From assembly GCF_022129445.1 (NCBI RefSeq), contig NZ_JADQAQ010000003.1, forward strand, positions 1-64,000: DNA of 64,000 nucleotides, given 5' to 3'. Below the pieces are notes generated by a model. The model had not been told where the DNA came from and ran no database searches. It saw only the letters and a program-made list of their open reading frames with translations. The stretch comes from Photobacterium sp. Ph5 (GTDB lineage: Bacteria; Pseudomonadota; Gammaproteobacteria; Enterobacterales; Vibrionaceae). This document shows, piece after piece, positions 27,904 to 37,208 of this stretch; position 1 is the stretch's first letter; the number at the start of each line of letters is the position of its first letter. Both the position numbers and the translations under genes were made by a program.

Positions 27904-28447
27904 GTGTAGACAACGAAATAATAAAGAGTATTTATCTTTTAGGTAACGATTACAGCTAGACGCTAAGAAATAGCGACAGTTTGTAATTCTTGCTACGCTT
28001 TTCTACCCTTTGGTTACTATTTTGCTACAACCTTGAGATAAGAAATTCATTTTAGCTCTCAAAGTCAGAAGATAAATAATGGTAGTCGTAAAATCATAGC
28101 GTTACAAATTTCAGAGCATTCTTGAGGTGGATGTCATATCCGTTATTGATGCTTCAATTTAATCAATAACCCGCTTTTTTTCTGATTATTATGTTTTATA
28201 AAATCAATCATATCGAATAATTTCATAAAAGTGTCAGAAAAATGACAGTTCACATCGAAGTAACATTAAACCATATAGATTTAAGCGTTATTGTGGATGG
28301 ATAACGAAATTGTGAGTTGAGATTTTATCGTTGAGTACTTGGGCTATGTAAAAATTCCATTGGCATGATAAACTGCGCGATTGAGTATAAACTTTCAATA
28401 AGCGGCTATTAGAAACCAATAGTACGCTATCAGATTTGGAGTGAACT
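27904..28447. other. 544-base intergenic region between the exopolysaccharide operon and ssb
   Basis: An AT-rich non-coding stretch that must hold the divergent promoters of the exopolysaccharide operon and ssb. I see an orphan terminator-like hairpin at 28142-28182 and a palindrome TGTCA-N6-TGACA at 28232-28247. A TATAAA near 28380-28390 could be a -10 for ssb, but no -35 at proper spacing is clear. No LexA box and no protein-coding frame of note was found. In V. cholerae the qstR gene lies between galU and ssb; I see no trace of it here. Confidence 0.6.
28142..28182 (+). terminator. orphan terminator-like hairpin (possible small RNA end)
   Basis: Perfect nine-base stem GTTATTGAT/ATCAATAAC with an 11-base loop, then CCGC and seven T on the plus strand. 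No plus-strand gene precedes it, so it may mark the 3' end of an unannotated small RNA starting somewhere in 27904-28140. The stem is AT-rich and the four bases before the T-run weaken the case. Confidence 0.4.
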
Positions 28448-29002
28448 ATGGCCAGTCGTGGCGTAAATAAGGTTATCTTAGTCGGTAACTTAGGAAATGA
28501 TCCTGAAGTTCGTTACATGCCAAATGGCGGTGCAGTAGCAAATATTACTATTGCGACATCAGAATCATGGCGTGATAAAAATACTGGCGAGCAGCGTGAA
28601 AAAACCGAATGGCACCGCGTTGCTTTATACGGAAAGTTAGCTGAAGTTGCAGGTGAGTACCTACGTAAAGGCTCTCAAGTATACATTGAAGGTCAATTAC
28701 AGACTCGTAAGTGGCAGAACCAGCAAGGTCAAGATCAGTACACAACTGAAGTGGTTGTTCAAGGCTTTAACGGTACAATGCAAATGCTTGGTGGTCGTCA
28801 AAACCAAGGCGGTCAAGCGCAAATGGGTGGCCAACAGCAAAACAATAACTGGGGTCAGCCTCAGCAGCCAGCTTCAGCGCCAGCTCCTCAACAGAACTAT
28901 GCGCCGCAGCAACAATCAGCGCCACAGCAACAGGCTCCTCAACAGCCTCAGCAACAGTACAATGAACCACCAATGGATTTTGACGACGATATTCCGTTCT
29001 GA
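28448..29002 (+). CDS. ssb: single-stranded DNA-binding protein Ssb
   Basis: Coats single-stranded DNA in replication, repair and recombination. 184 residues: OB-fold (about 1-112) starting [22 protein letters not shown], then a Gln/Pro/Ala-rich flexible linker, and the acidic tip MDFDDDIPF that recruits partner proteins. GGAG precedes the ATG. Unlike in E. coli, where uvrA and ssb are divergent neighbours sharing SOS control, ssb is here about 14 kb from uvrA and I see no LexA box before it. Confidence 0.97.
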   Translation: MASRGVNKVILVGNLGNDPEVRYMPNGGAVANITIATSESWRDKNTGEQREKTEWHRVALYGKLAEVAGEYLRKGSQVYIEGQLQTRKWQNQQGQDQYTTEVVVQGFNGTMQMLGGRQNQGGQAQMGGQQQNNNWGQPQQPASAPAPQQNYAPQQQSAPQQQAPQQPQQQYNEPPMDFDDDIPF

Positions 29003-29025
29003 GAAATCAATAGTTGAATATTAAG

Positions 29026-29052
29026 AAGCAGCGTTTAACGCTGCTTTTTTTA
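29026..29052 (+). terminator. ssb terminator
   Basis: AAGCAGCGTT/AACGCTGCTT followed by seven T, 24 bases after the ssb stop. Confidence 0.9.
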
Positions 29053-29060
29053 TATGTTGA

Positions 29061-29942
29061 TTATGATGAGTGATTTTTTTCTTTAATAAAATCAATGAAA
29101 TGTTTTGTTTTTGTGTGTTGGTGACTCAGCTTAGGATAGTAGGCAAATGTTGTCTGCTTGGGGAGTTGTAATTGTGTTAATACTGGGATCAGCAAGCCAT
29201 GGGCTAGCTCTCGTTGTATATTTTGTGGTGATGTTAGTATCAATCCCATATTTTCAACGGCACTGGCAATTAATATTTCTGGATTTGAAGTAATGAAGTT
29301 GCCTTGCAAACGTAGTGTTAAGCCATTATCGAAAACATATTCTTGGGTGTGATGTTGCTGATTTAATAGTAAACAATTATGTTGTGTAAGTTGTTCGGGG
29401 GATTCAAGAGGATCATGTTGCTCTAAGTAATCGGGGGAGGCATAAAACCTCGCATGATCAGAAAAAAGAGGCGTTGCGATATAGCTGGCAGAATTAAAAT
29501 TATCGATTTCACTACAAATAATAATATCGAGGTTTAAATCCGGTAGTTGTCCTGATGTGAGGGTATGAAGGGCGATATTAATATTAGGATATCGCTGGCA
29601 AAACGTAGCAATAACATTAATTAAGAAATGACTACCGGTGGTTAATGGCGCGCCTATATGTAATGTGCCACTCATTTCTTTATTTGTTGCCGTGGTTTCT
29701 GTAATGAGTTGTTGCCAATGATCTAACAAAGTCAGACTTCGTTGAAAAAAAACATCTCCCGCATCGGTGAGTGATAAATGGCGTGTGGTACGTTTTAATA
29801 AAGGGACGCCAAGCTGCAGCTCTAACCATGATAAGCGTTTTGATAAAGCAGAGTTTGATATATCAAGATGTTTCGCAGCTTGAGAAAGCGATCCTTGCTG
29901 GATAACAGCGACAAAGCTTTTAGTACAGGTGATCCAGTCCAT
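29061..29942 (-). CDS. LysR family transcriptional regulator
   Basis: 293 residues. The N-terminal winged helix-turn-helix (about 1-62) reads FVAVIQQGSLSQAAKHLDIS with SALSKRLSWLE and a conserved LSLTDAG. The C-terminal periplasmic-binding-like effector domain (about 90-290) is typical. Ligand and targets cannot be told. It is convergent with ssb and divergent from csrD, so csrD or its own gene might be a target through the 239-base shared gap. TTTAATAAAGGG-style operators (T-N11-A) were not clear enough to call. Confidence 0.88.
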   Translation of the reverse strand: MDWITCTKSFVAVIQQGSLSQAAKHLDISNSALSKRLSWLELQLGVPLLKRTTRHLSLTDAGDVFFQRSLTLLDHWQQLITETTATNKEMSGTLHIGAPLTTGSHFLINVIATFCQRYPNINIALHTLTSGQLPDLNLDIIICSEIDNFNSASYIATPLFSDHARFYASPDYLEQHDPLESPEQLTQHNCLLLNQQHHTQEYVFDNGLTLRLQGNFITSNPEILIASAVENMGLILTSPQNIQRELAHGLLIPVLTQLQLPKQTTFAYYPKLSHQHTKTKHFIDFIKEKNHSS

Positions 29943-30181
29943 GGTGATAACCTTTCCTTGTTCCTTTCACGCATAATATGAGATTGATTGTTTCATTACG
30001 CGATACATTATGTTTTGCTCAATGTAACGTATCTCGTCAAATGAAAATAGCGTGTGACGGAATGATATTGTTGATGTGTTAACCTTAAAAAGAAAAACAC
30101 GTCATAATGGTGCTCTACTATATAAGTTGTAGCTGATGATAGTAAGTCGATTTGAATAATAGCGTGTAGAGTTAGGATGTT

Positions 30182-32101
30182 ATGAGAAAAGCCTCAGGGA
30201 TGAAGTTAACCAATCGGTTAGTTGCTTTTGTTACAATGATCGTTATTTGTGCCATCTTCGTTATTTTTATCGGCGGTGCATTGAGTTTTCGTAAACTTGG
30301 TCAGGATTACTTAACCCATTATTTAAATGGTGTTGTCGAAGTGATTGATCAAGAGCTTTCAGATCCTCAAGGTGGTGCATCATTATCTCGCTGGCTACCT
30401 AAGCTTTTAAAATCAAGCAATGTGATAGCGCTAACGGTAACAAGTCCACATGGCGTGGTGTACGCTTATAAAGGTATGGAGTCTATTACTGATCCCAATA
30501 TTCTGTATGACAGTGAATATCAACTTCAATTAAACCCTCAGTACAAAGTTACGATTGAATCTATTCCACCTTATGCTGAGTTTACTTATTCGCTCGGTGC
30601 GATGTCATTTATTAGTTTAGCACTCGGCATTGTTATTTTTGGTTTAGTGCAAGGTGTTCGGTGGTTAAAACTGCAATTACGGGGCTCTGAATTATTAGAA
30701 ACCCGTGGACGAATGATTTTAGCCGGCAAGGTTGATGATTATGCAGTTGGCGATGATCATGAATGGCCTGGTACGGCAAGCCTAGCCATGGATCAATTAG
30801 TAAAAGAATTAAAAGATGCCCGCCAAGAGCGTAGCCGTTTTGATACCTTTATCCGTACTCATACCTTCCTTGATCAACTGACTGGCGCTGCTAATCGTGT
30901 TTTGTTCGATAGTCGCTTAAAGTCCATGTTACAAGAGCCTGATAATCAAGGCTCGGTGATCTTATTACGCTTGGCTGATTGGGATGAAGTGGTTGCTGAA
31001 GAGGGTAAGTTAATTGCTGATGAGTTTATCCAAGATGTCAGTATTATTCTGTCTAATTTTATTCAGCGCTTCCCTGACACTATGTTATCGCGTTACTACG
31101 ACGCTGAATTCGCAATTTTGATCCCACAACAATCAGCAAAAGAAATTAAACTCTTCATTAATCAACTATTGAATGCGGTTGAACGATTGTCTCCGCCATT
31201 ATCGGTGGAACGAGACAACTGGTGTCACATTGGCGTTACACACTTCCAAGGTGGTGAGCGTCGAGGTCGAATAATGGATGAAGCTGATATCGCATTACGC
31301 AGTTCGCTGTTACAAGGTTCAAATAGCTGGAATAGTTTTACTAAAGAAAGCCATTCTGAAGATGATCGAGGCAGTGTGCGTTGGCGAACGCTGTTTGATC
31401 GTGTTTTAACGCATGGTGGACCTTTGTTATATCAGCAACCTATTTTTAAAGCTTCTAATGATATTGCTATCAGTAGTGAAATTCTTGCGCGTATTAAAGA
31501 TGAGCAAGGAGAGTTGATTAAAGCGTCACACTTTATGCCTGTTGTTAATCAAGTTGGATTTAATCAACGTTTTGATCGCGCTGTTATTAATCAGATCTTC
31601 ACGTTATTAAAAAGAGAATTAACACCAGAAGTTTATTCAATAAATATTAGTGCTTATTCATTATTAGATAAATCTTTTACGAAATGGCTACTTAATGAAT
31701 TATTACAAATGCCACGACCATTACTTAGTCATATAATATTTGAAGTATCAGAAAGCCAATTAGTCAAACACCTTGATGCTTTACGTCCTGTATTGAAAAA
31801 ATTAGTGGGGCTTGGATGCAAATTAACGGTTGATCAGGCAGGACGAACAATAGTAAGCACTCACTATATCAAAGAGGTGAAAGTAAATTACCTTAAGTTA
31901 CACCGAGGGCTTGTGAGAGATATTAATAAGCGACAAGAAAATCAGCTTTTTGTGAGAAGCATGTTAGGTGCCTGCGATAACTCTAATGTGCAAGTTATCG
32001 CTGTTGGGGTTGAAACTAATAAAGAATGGGAAATATTAAAACAATTGGGGGTTTCTGCGGGGCAAGGGCGTTTATTTGCGCAAGAAAAAATACTTTTATA
32101 A
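30182..32101 (+). CDS. csrD: CsrD (MshH), degenerate GGDEF/EAL regulator
   Basis: Membrane protein of the CsrD family, which in E. coli promotes RNase E-dependent decay of CsrB-type small RNAs. 639 residues: helix at about 12-35, periplasmic part, second helix about 138-160, coiled-coil linker, then a GGDEF-like domain whose signature is degenerate (RYYDAEFA), and an EAL-like domain with EIL in place of EAL. Both losses argue against c-di-GMP synthesis or hydrolysis. It heads the msh locus, as in V. cholerae where it was called mshH. The AGGA before the ATG at 30182 is only four bases away; a start at 30200 is possible. Confidence 0.9.
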   Translation: MRKASGMKLTNRLVAFVTMIVICAIFVIFIGGALSFRKLGQDYLTHYLNGVVEVIDQELSDPQGGASLSRWLPKLLKSSNVIALTVTSPHGVVYAYKGMESITDPNILYDSEYQLQLNPQYKVTIESIPPYAEFTYSLGAMSFISLALGIVIFGLVQGVRWLKLQLRGSELLETRGRMILAGKVDDYAVGDDHEWPGTASLAMDQLVKELKDARQERSRFDTFIRTHTFLDQLTGAANRVLFDSRLKSMLQEPDNQGSVILLRLADWDEVVAEEGKLIADEFIQDVSIILSNFIQRFPDTMLSRYYDAEFAILIPQQSAKEIKLFINQLLNAVERLSPPLSVERDNWCHIGVTHFQGGERRGRIMDEADIALRSSLLQGSNSWNSFTKESHSEDDRGSVRWRTLFDRVLTHGGPLLYQQPIFKASNDIAISSEILARIKDEQGELIKASHFMPVVNQVGFNQRFDRAVINQIFTLLKRELTPEVYSINISAYSLLDKSFTKWLLNELLQMPRPLLSHIIFEVSESQLVKHLDALRPVLKKLVGLGCKLTVDQAGRTIVSTHYIKEVKVNYLKLHRGLVRDINKRQENQLFVRSMLGACDNSNVQVIAVGVETNKEWEILKQLGVSAGQGRLFAQEKILL

Positions 32102-32271
32102 AAAATTAACTATTTGTTTTTTTTGAATAATTAAAAATATTGTTCGATTTATATCAATTAAGTGATGTTTATCAACAATTTTATAATATATCATTGGGGC
32201 GCTTGTTAACTGCTGTTAACCTTATCAACAAAAAGTATCATACAGGATGTATAGTCTTTTTCTGGTCGATT
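32102..32271 (+). promoter_or_regulatory. AT-rich gap before mshI, likely msh promoter region
   Basis: Contains TATAAT in an AT-rich context about 90 bases upstream of mshI, a possible -10, and AGTGA-N6-TCAAC just upstream that loosely resembles a CRP site. A repeat GTTAAC-N4-GTTAAC lies nearer the gene. None is strong. A promoter here is expected because csrD and the msh biogenesis genes are separated by 170 bases. Confidence 0.35.
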
Positions 32272-33747
32272 ATGAAAAACGTATTCTCTAAACTTTTTCA
32301 GCGAGCGAGTTTTCAACCCTCTGCTGCTTTGGTTTTCTATTCCGACACGGTTGTCCTTGTCCAAGCGAAAACTGAACATTTTATTGTTGATCGTATGGGC
32401 GTCTCTAATGTCTCTGATTGGAGCGATGCTGCACGCAACTTGATTACGCAATACCAACTGTCAGGTACTGATTTAAAATTAGTACTAGGGCATGGTTTAT
32501 ATCAAAGTTTAGTGATTGATAAACCAGAAGTAAGTATTGATGAATTGCCTACAGCATTGCCATTCTTAGTCAAAGATTTAGTGAATGAGTCGCCGTCTGA
32601 ATTAGTCGCAGATGGTTTTCCTGCGACAGCAAAAGATCGCTTACAAGTTTTTGTCGCATCAAAACAACTGATCACTCAGGTTGTTTTAGCATGTCATGAT
32701 TGTGGTTGTCATGTCTCCGATATCACAACAGAAGATATTGCATGGAGTCGCTTTTCTGATCCTAACCGTAGTCAACTTATTCTTCATGCCGATGCTGATG
32801 GTAATTTGCAATTAACCGCATTTAATGAACAAATGTTGTGTTTTCAACGTCAATTACGTGGCTTTACTTTACCATTGTTTGATCACCAAGCGCTTGATGG
32901 CGGTAGTTTTCAGCTGGATAATTTAGCCCTTGAATTACAACGGTCATTAGATTTTATTAGTGCTCAACTGCGTAATAATCCAATTAGCCAGCTGATCATT
33001 AGTTGTGATAACGAAGATAATCAAGCCTTAGCTGATGAGTTAAATAAACGTTTAAATATCAATGTAGAAGCGATTCAAGAAGTAGATCCTTTACTTGATA
33101 CTAATGCTGCACGTTTAGGCTGGGCGGCATTACAGCGACCTAAAGACGCGATTATTAATTTGTATTCTGACAATTTACTGCCAACAAAGCAGTGGATGAC
33201 ATTAAGCAATATTGTTGCGAGCTGGATAGCATTAATTGCAATTTTTGCAATATGGGCGGGTTGGAATACATGGCAGAACACGATTGAGCAAAAAAAATTA
33301 GCACAACAAACATCATTATTAAGTGCAGAGCAGCAAAAGCTTGATCATGCGCGAGTGCAAGTTGCGGCATTGCTGTCAGATCCATTAAAGGTAAATGAAT
33401 CTCATGAGCTTGAAAAGGAACTAGCGGCAAAGCGTGCCACACTAAAAGTGATTGAAGAACATGATGATAGCTTAAAGGTTGGTTATGCTGGATTGTTACA
33501 GCAGTTAGCTGATGCAGCGAGTGGTGATATCTCTGTTCAACATATTTATGTTTCCGGCACATCGATGGATTTAAGTGGCCTTGCTCGTAATCCAGATGCG
33601 GTTCCTCGTTGGGTGGGAGCATTTAAAACTTATCCATCATTAGCCGAACGTCGTTTTCAAATGATGTCTTTAGGCCGTAATGATAAAAACGTAGTGACCT
33701 TTCAGCTACAAGCTGAGCGTAAAAGCATTAAGGGGAGCGAACAATGA
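32272..33747 (+). CDS. mshI: MSHA biogenesis protein MshI
   Basis: Part of the inner-membrane assembly platform of the MSHA type IV pilus. 491 residues: a cytoplasmic PilM/GspL-like actin fold in the first 300, one membrane helix at about 309-330 (SNIVASWIALIAIFAIWAG), then a periplasmic coiled coil and ferredoxin-like PilN-type region. The frame is open from 32140, but the earlier 44 codons do not look like protein; MKNVFSKLFQR at 32272 is the likelier start although its ribosome-binding site is weak. It overlaps mshJ by four bases. Confidence 0.85.
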   Translation: MKNVFSKLFQRASFQPSAALVFYSDTVVLVQAKTEHFIVDRMGVSNVSDWSDAARNLITQYQLSGTDLKLVLGHGLYQSLVIDKPEVSIDELPTALPFLVKDLVNESPSELVADGFPATAKDRLQVFVASKQLITQVVLACHDCGCHVSDITTEDIAWSRFSDPNRSQLILHADADGNLQLTAFNEQMLCFQRQLRGFTLPLFDHQALDGGSFQLDNLALELQRSLDFISAQLRNNPISQLIISCDNEDNQALADELNKRLNINVEAIQEVDPLLDTNAARLGWAALQRPKDAIINLYSDNLLPTKQWMTLSNIVASWIALIAIFAIWAGWNTWQNTIEQKKLAQQTSLLSAEQQKLDHARVQVAALLSDPLKVNESHELEKELAAKRATLKVIEEHDDSLKVGYAGLLQQLADAASGDISVQHIYVSGTSMDLSGLARNPDAVPRWVGAFKTYPSLAERRFQMMSLGRNDKNVVTFQLQAERKSIKGSEQ

Positions 33748-34379
33748 TCAAGTGGGATGAGCTGAGTCAGCGTTTTGCAGCTTTATCTGTTCGTGAACAA
33801 TGGTTAATTGCGATCACAGGTTGGTTTGGCATCTTATTTATTGGCTATATGCTAATTATTGAGCCACAGATGGTGACCTCTCAAAGTGTTAAAACAGCCT
33901 TGGTCGATACCCAAAACGACATGATCACTGCGCAGAATCAATTGATTGTCGCGAATAGAAAATTACAGCAAGATCCGGATAAAGATATTGATCAAAAATT
34001 GGCACAATATCGGCAAGAAGATAAAGCATTACAACGGGTGCTAGAAGAAAAAATTGGTAGTTTGATCACGCCAGTTCAAATGGCTGGCTTATTAGAGCAA
34101 GTATTACGTCATAGCTCGGCATTAAAATTAGATGCAATGACGTCATTACCGTCATCGCAATTAGTGAGTGGTAATGAACAAGGATATTTTGTTCATCCTA
34201 TTCGCTTAACATTCAAAGGACGTTACTTTGATGTGGTGAATTATCTCAATAAATTAGAAGCCCTACCCGTTAAATATTATTGGCGAAGCCTGAGTTATCA
34301 GGTTGATGAGTATCCATGGGCAAAGGTGGAGCTTGAAGTGTATACCTTAGGTGAAAGTAAGGACTTTATTGGTGGATAA
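33744..34379 (+). CDS. mshJ: MSHA biogenesis protein MshJ
   Basis: 211 residues with a single N-terminal membrane helix (about 21-41), a periplasmic coiled coil (about 45-110) and a C-terminal alpha/beta fold of the PilO/GspM type. It would pair with MshI to align the pilus platform with the secretin. ATGA overlap with mshI indicates translational coupling. Identification rests on position as much as on sequence. Confidence 0.85.
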   Translation: MIKWDELSQRFAALSVREQWLIAITGWFGILFIGYMLIIEPQMVTSQSVKTALVDTQNDMITAQNQLIVANRKLQQDPDKDIDQKLAQYRQEDKALQRVLEEKIGSLITPVQMAGLLEQVLRHSSALKLDAMTSLPSSQLVSGNEQGYFVHPIRLTFKGRYFDVVNYLNKLEALPVKYYWRSLSYQVDEYPWAKVELEVYTLGESKDFIGG

Positions 34380-34698
34380 GAAAATGACATGGATGGCAGC
34401 TTTACTTTTAAGTTTATGTGCTTTCGGTGCTCATGCTGCCCAAGATCCTACCGCACCACTAGGTTGGGTAGCGAGTAAAGCTCAAACAAGCCAAGCAAAG
34501 ACACGATTGCCACAGTTACAAAGTATTATTTGTGATGGTAAGCAGTGTTCGGTGATTTTAAGTGGCCAAGTGGTCAGTCTTGGCGAACGCGTCAATGGCT
34601 ACACTCTGACAAATGTTTCTGAAAGTAGTGTTACTTTAAGCCGTAGTGGCAAAAAGTGGCATTTGGCGTTATTTGCTGAAAATATACGAACGAATTAA
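34372..34698 (+). CDS. mshK: MSHA biogenesis protein MshK
   Basis: Small periplasmic PilP/GspC-like protein. It begins after a signal peptide (AALLLSLCAFGAHA) with QDPTAPLGW, the recognisable start of MshK proteins, and has a short beta domain (QSIICDGKQCSVILSGQVV...). The frame extends to 34351. The GTG at 34372 has AAGGA eight bases before it and gives a positive n-region (MDKK), so I prefer it; ATG at 34384 is the alternative. It overlaps mshJ by eight bases. It probably bridges the platform to the MshL secretin. Confidence 0.8.
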   Translation: MDKKMTWMAALLLSLCAFGAHAAQDPTAPLGWVASKAQTSQAKTRLPQLQSIICDGKQCSVILSGQVVSLGERVNGYTLTNVSESSVTLSRSGKKWHLALFAENIRTN

Positions 34699-34709
34699 GG
34701 TTAAATATT

Positions 34710-36356
34710 ATGCGTCGAATTCTTCTAGGGATCACAATTGCATCCTTAGCTGGCTGTTCAACTAATATGGGACATCAAAATCCTGTTGAAGTGAAGAAGG
34801 CCTTAAATGAAGCTGCGAATGAAGCGAGTAGCCGTCCTTTAATGGAGCTACCTTCTGCGGTCAATGCTGATCTTATGCCATCACTTGATAGCAATATTAA
34901 CCCTGCTAATTCTTCGTTAGAAAAGCGTTTTCGTGTTAATGCTAAAAATGTTGAAGCAAATGCTTTTTTTACCAGTTTAGTAAAAGGCACACCATTTAAT
35001 ATCGTTATTCATCCTGGTGTTACTGGTCGTATTACGATGAAATTAAATGATGTCACACTCGATGAAGTGCTCAATGTCGTGTCTGATATTTACGGTTATA
35101 GTACGACGCGTAAAGGGAATATTATTCAGGTTTTCCCTGCAACGTTACGGACTGAAGTGATCCCTGTTGATTATTTACAATTACAACGTAAAGGAAAGTC
35201 ATTAACCTCAATTACCTCTGGCTCGATTGCTGATGGCGATAGTGACTCATCATCAGGTAATGATGACAATAGCAGTAACTCATCATCAGGCGGTGGTAAC
35301 ACCACAACGGGCGGTACAACGATTGAAACGACCTCTGACAGTGATTTTTGGGCACAGTTAGAGAAAGTTGTGAGTGGCATGATTGGCTCCGGTGATGGTC
35401 GAAATGTGATGGTATCACCGCAAGCGGGTTTAATTTCCGTACGCGCATTCCCTAATGAATTACGTGAAGTTAAAGAGTTCTTGGGTATGTCCCAACGTCG
35501 TCTAAAACGCCAAGTTGTACTTGAAGCGAAAATCATGGAAGTGACGCTCGATGATAGTTACCAACAAGGTATTGATTGGAATAACCTAACGCGCAGTATT
35601 GGTGGTACGAATATTGTGGTGAATGGTGTTGAAAATGCAGCAGATATTGTTGCAGGTGCATTACCCGGTGGTAATGCCATTTCAGATCTTTTAGGTGGTC
35701 AAACGAACGTTACTATTTCAGACGGTAACTTTAGTGCGGTGATGAGCTTCTTATCAACCCAAGGTGATTTGAATGTGCTTTCTAGCCCACGAGTGACGGC
35801 GGCGAATAACCAAAAAGCGGTGATCAAAGTGGGTGGTGATGAATACTTTGTGACAGACGTTTCAAGCAGTAACGTCTCTGGTGACAACAATAACGTTTCG
35901 CCTGATGTATCATTAACGCCGTTTTTCTCGGGTATTTCGTTAGATGTGACGCCACAGATTGACGATCAAGGTGGCGTTTTACTGCATGTCCATCCTTCTG
36001 TTGTTGATGTGCAGAATGAAACTAAAACAATTGAAGTTGGAAAGGATAACAAGTTAGTGCTACCACTGGCGAAGAGTACTATCCGTGAGTCTGATTCGAT
36101 TATTCATGCCCGTACGGGTGACGTTGTGGTGATTGGTGGTTTGATGAAATCAAGCATTAATGATCAAGTGTCGAAAGTACCACTGCTAGGTGATATTCCA
36201 GGTCTTGGTAATTTATTCCGTCATATTAATAAAGTGCAGAAGAAAACCGAATTGGTGATCTTACTTAAACCAACTGTTGTGACTGACAATACTTGGAAGC
36301 AGGAAATTGATCGCTCTCGATCACTGATTAATGAATGGTTCCCTGAAGAAGGGTAA
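34710..36356 (+). CDS. mshL: MSHA secretin MshL
   Basis: Outer-membrane secretin ring through which the pilus passes. 548 residues. A lipoprotein signal ends at LAGC with Cys16. Then comes an STN/N0 domain (RFRVNAKNVEANAFFTSLVKGTPFNIVIHPGV), an N1-type domain, a low-complexity Ser/Asn/Gly/Thr linker at about 170-208, and the C-terminal secretin core (RQVVLEAKIMEVTLDDS..., VLSSPRVTAANNQKAVIKVG, VVIGGLMKSS). The linker sits where MshL/PulD relatives have a variable loop. The last part (VPLLGDIPGLGNLFRH) is the secretin signature. Confidence 0.93.
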   Translation: MRRILLGITIASLAGCSTNMGHQNPVEVKKALNEAANEASSRPLMELPSAVNADLMPSLDSNINPANSSLEKRFRVNAKNVEANAFFTSLVKGTPFNIVIHPGVTGRITMKLNDVTLDEVLNVVSDIYGYSTTRKGNIIQVFPATLRTEVIPVDYLQLQRKGKSLTSITSGSIADGDSDSSSGNDDNSSNSSSGGGNTTTGGTTIETTSDSDFWAQLEKVVSGMIGSGDGRNVMVSPQAGLISVRAFPNELREVKEFLGMSQRRLKRQVVLEAKIMEVTLDDSYQQGIDWNNLTRSIGGTNIVVNGVENAADIVAGALPGGNAISDLLGGQTNVTISDGNFSAVMSFLSTQGDLNVLSSPRVTAANNQKAVIKVGGDEYFVTDVSSSNVSGDNNNVSPDVSLTPFFSGISLDVTPQIDDQGGVLLHVHPSVVDVQNETKTIEVGKDNKLVLPLAKSTIRESDSIIHARTGDVVVIGGLMKSSINDQVSKVPLLGDIPGLGNLFRHINKVQKKTELVILLKPTVVTDNTWKQEIDRSRSLINEWFPEEG

Positions 36357-36359
36357 GCC

Positions 36360-37208
36360 ATGTATCTCGAACACTTTGGTTTTAGTCAGCAACCTTTTGC
36401 TTTAACGCCTAATACCTCTCTTTTTCATGCGCTGCCATCACATATTGAAGCGATTCAAACCGTGTTGGCAGCACTACAAATGGGTGAAGGGATCACACAG
36501 GTATCAGGAGAGGTAGGAACGGGTAAAACCTTAGTGTGTCGTATGTTAATGACACAATTGCCAGCTCATTTTGATCTTGCTTACTTGCCGACACCAGCCT
36601 GCAGCGGAATTGAATTAAAGCGATCATTGGCAAAAGAATTAAGTTTGATACCCAATAGTGACCACGCTTTACTGACTGAACAAATTCAGGATGAATTAAT
36701 CTCTCGTCGATTGAATGGACAATCGGTGGTGGTCTTACTCGATGAAGCGCAAGCGCTGTCGGATGATGCGCTAGAAGCGATTCGTTTATTAGGCAATTTA
36801 GAAACTGAACAAGAAAAATTATTACATATTGTTTTACTCGGGCAGCCAGAGCTTGATCAACGGTTAGCTCAGCATCAATTGCGTCAATTACGGCAACGGA
36901 TCACTTTTCGTGCCGTACTAAGACCACTCACTTTGGCTGAAACTGTAGCTTATATTAAACATCGGCTTCATCAAGCCGGCTATACCGATATGGTGTTTAG
37001 TTTGCCGTTATGCCGTGCTATTTGGCATGCCAGTAGTGGGACGCCACGATTGATTAATCAACTATGTCATAAGTCCTTACTTGCTACTTTTTGTGAGCAT
37101 AAATATATCGTTAGTAAAAAAGAAGTCCTCATGGCTATTCGGGATACCCTAGGTGCTAAACAACCTAAGTGGTCATTTCCCATATTGTGGGGATGGAGTC
37201 ATTCATGA
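36360..37208 (+). CDS. mshM: MSHA biogenesis ATPase MshM (ExeA-like)
   Basis: AAA ATPase of the ExeA/GspA type. 282 residues beginning MYLEHFGFSQQPFALTPN, with Walker A GEVGTGKT (50-57), Walker B VVLLDEAQAL (about 122-132) and a sensor region LLGQPELDQRL. ExeA helps insert the secretin through peptidoglycan in type II secretion; MshM probably does the same for MshL. Unlike ExeA it has no peptidoglycan-binding tail, which may be supplied by a partner. It overlaps mshN by four bases. Confidence 0.9.
   Translation: MYLEHFGFSQQPFALTPNTSLFHALPSHIEAIQTVLAALQMGEGITQVSGEVGTGKTLVCRMLMTQLPAHFDLAYLPTPACSGIELKRSLAKELSLIPNSDHALLTEQIQDELISRRLNGQSVVVLLDEAQALSDDALEAIRLLGNLETEQEKLLHIVLLGQPELDQRLAQHQLRQLRQRITFRAVLRPLTLAETVAYIKHRLHQAGYTDMVFSLPLCRAIWHASSGTPRLINQLCHKSLLATFCEHKYIVSKKEVLMAIRDTLGAKQPKWSFPILWGWSHS

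Noticed and set aside
28358-28375. Sigma-54-like TGGCATG...GC upstream of ssb
   Set aside because: The GG and GC dinucleotides are 11 bases apart, not the required 10, and ssb is not a known sigma-54 gene.
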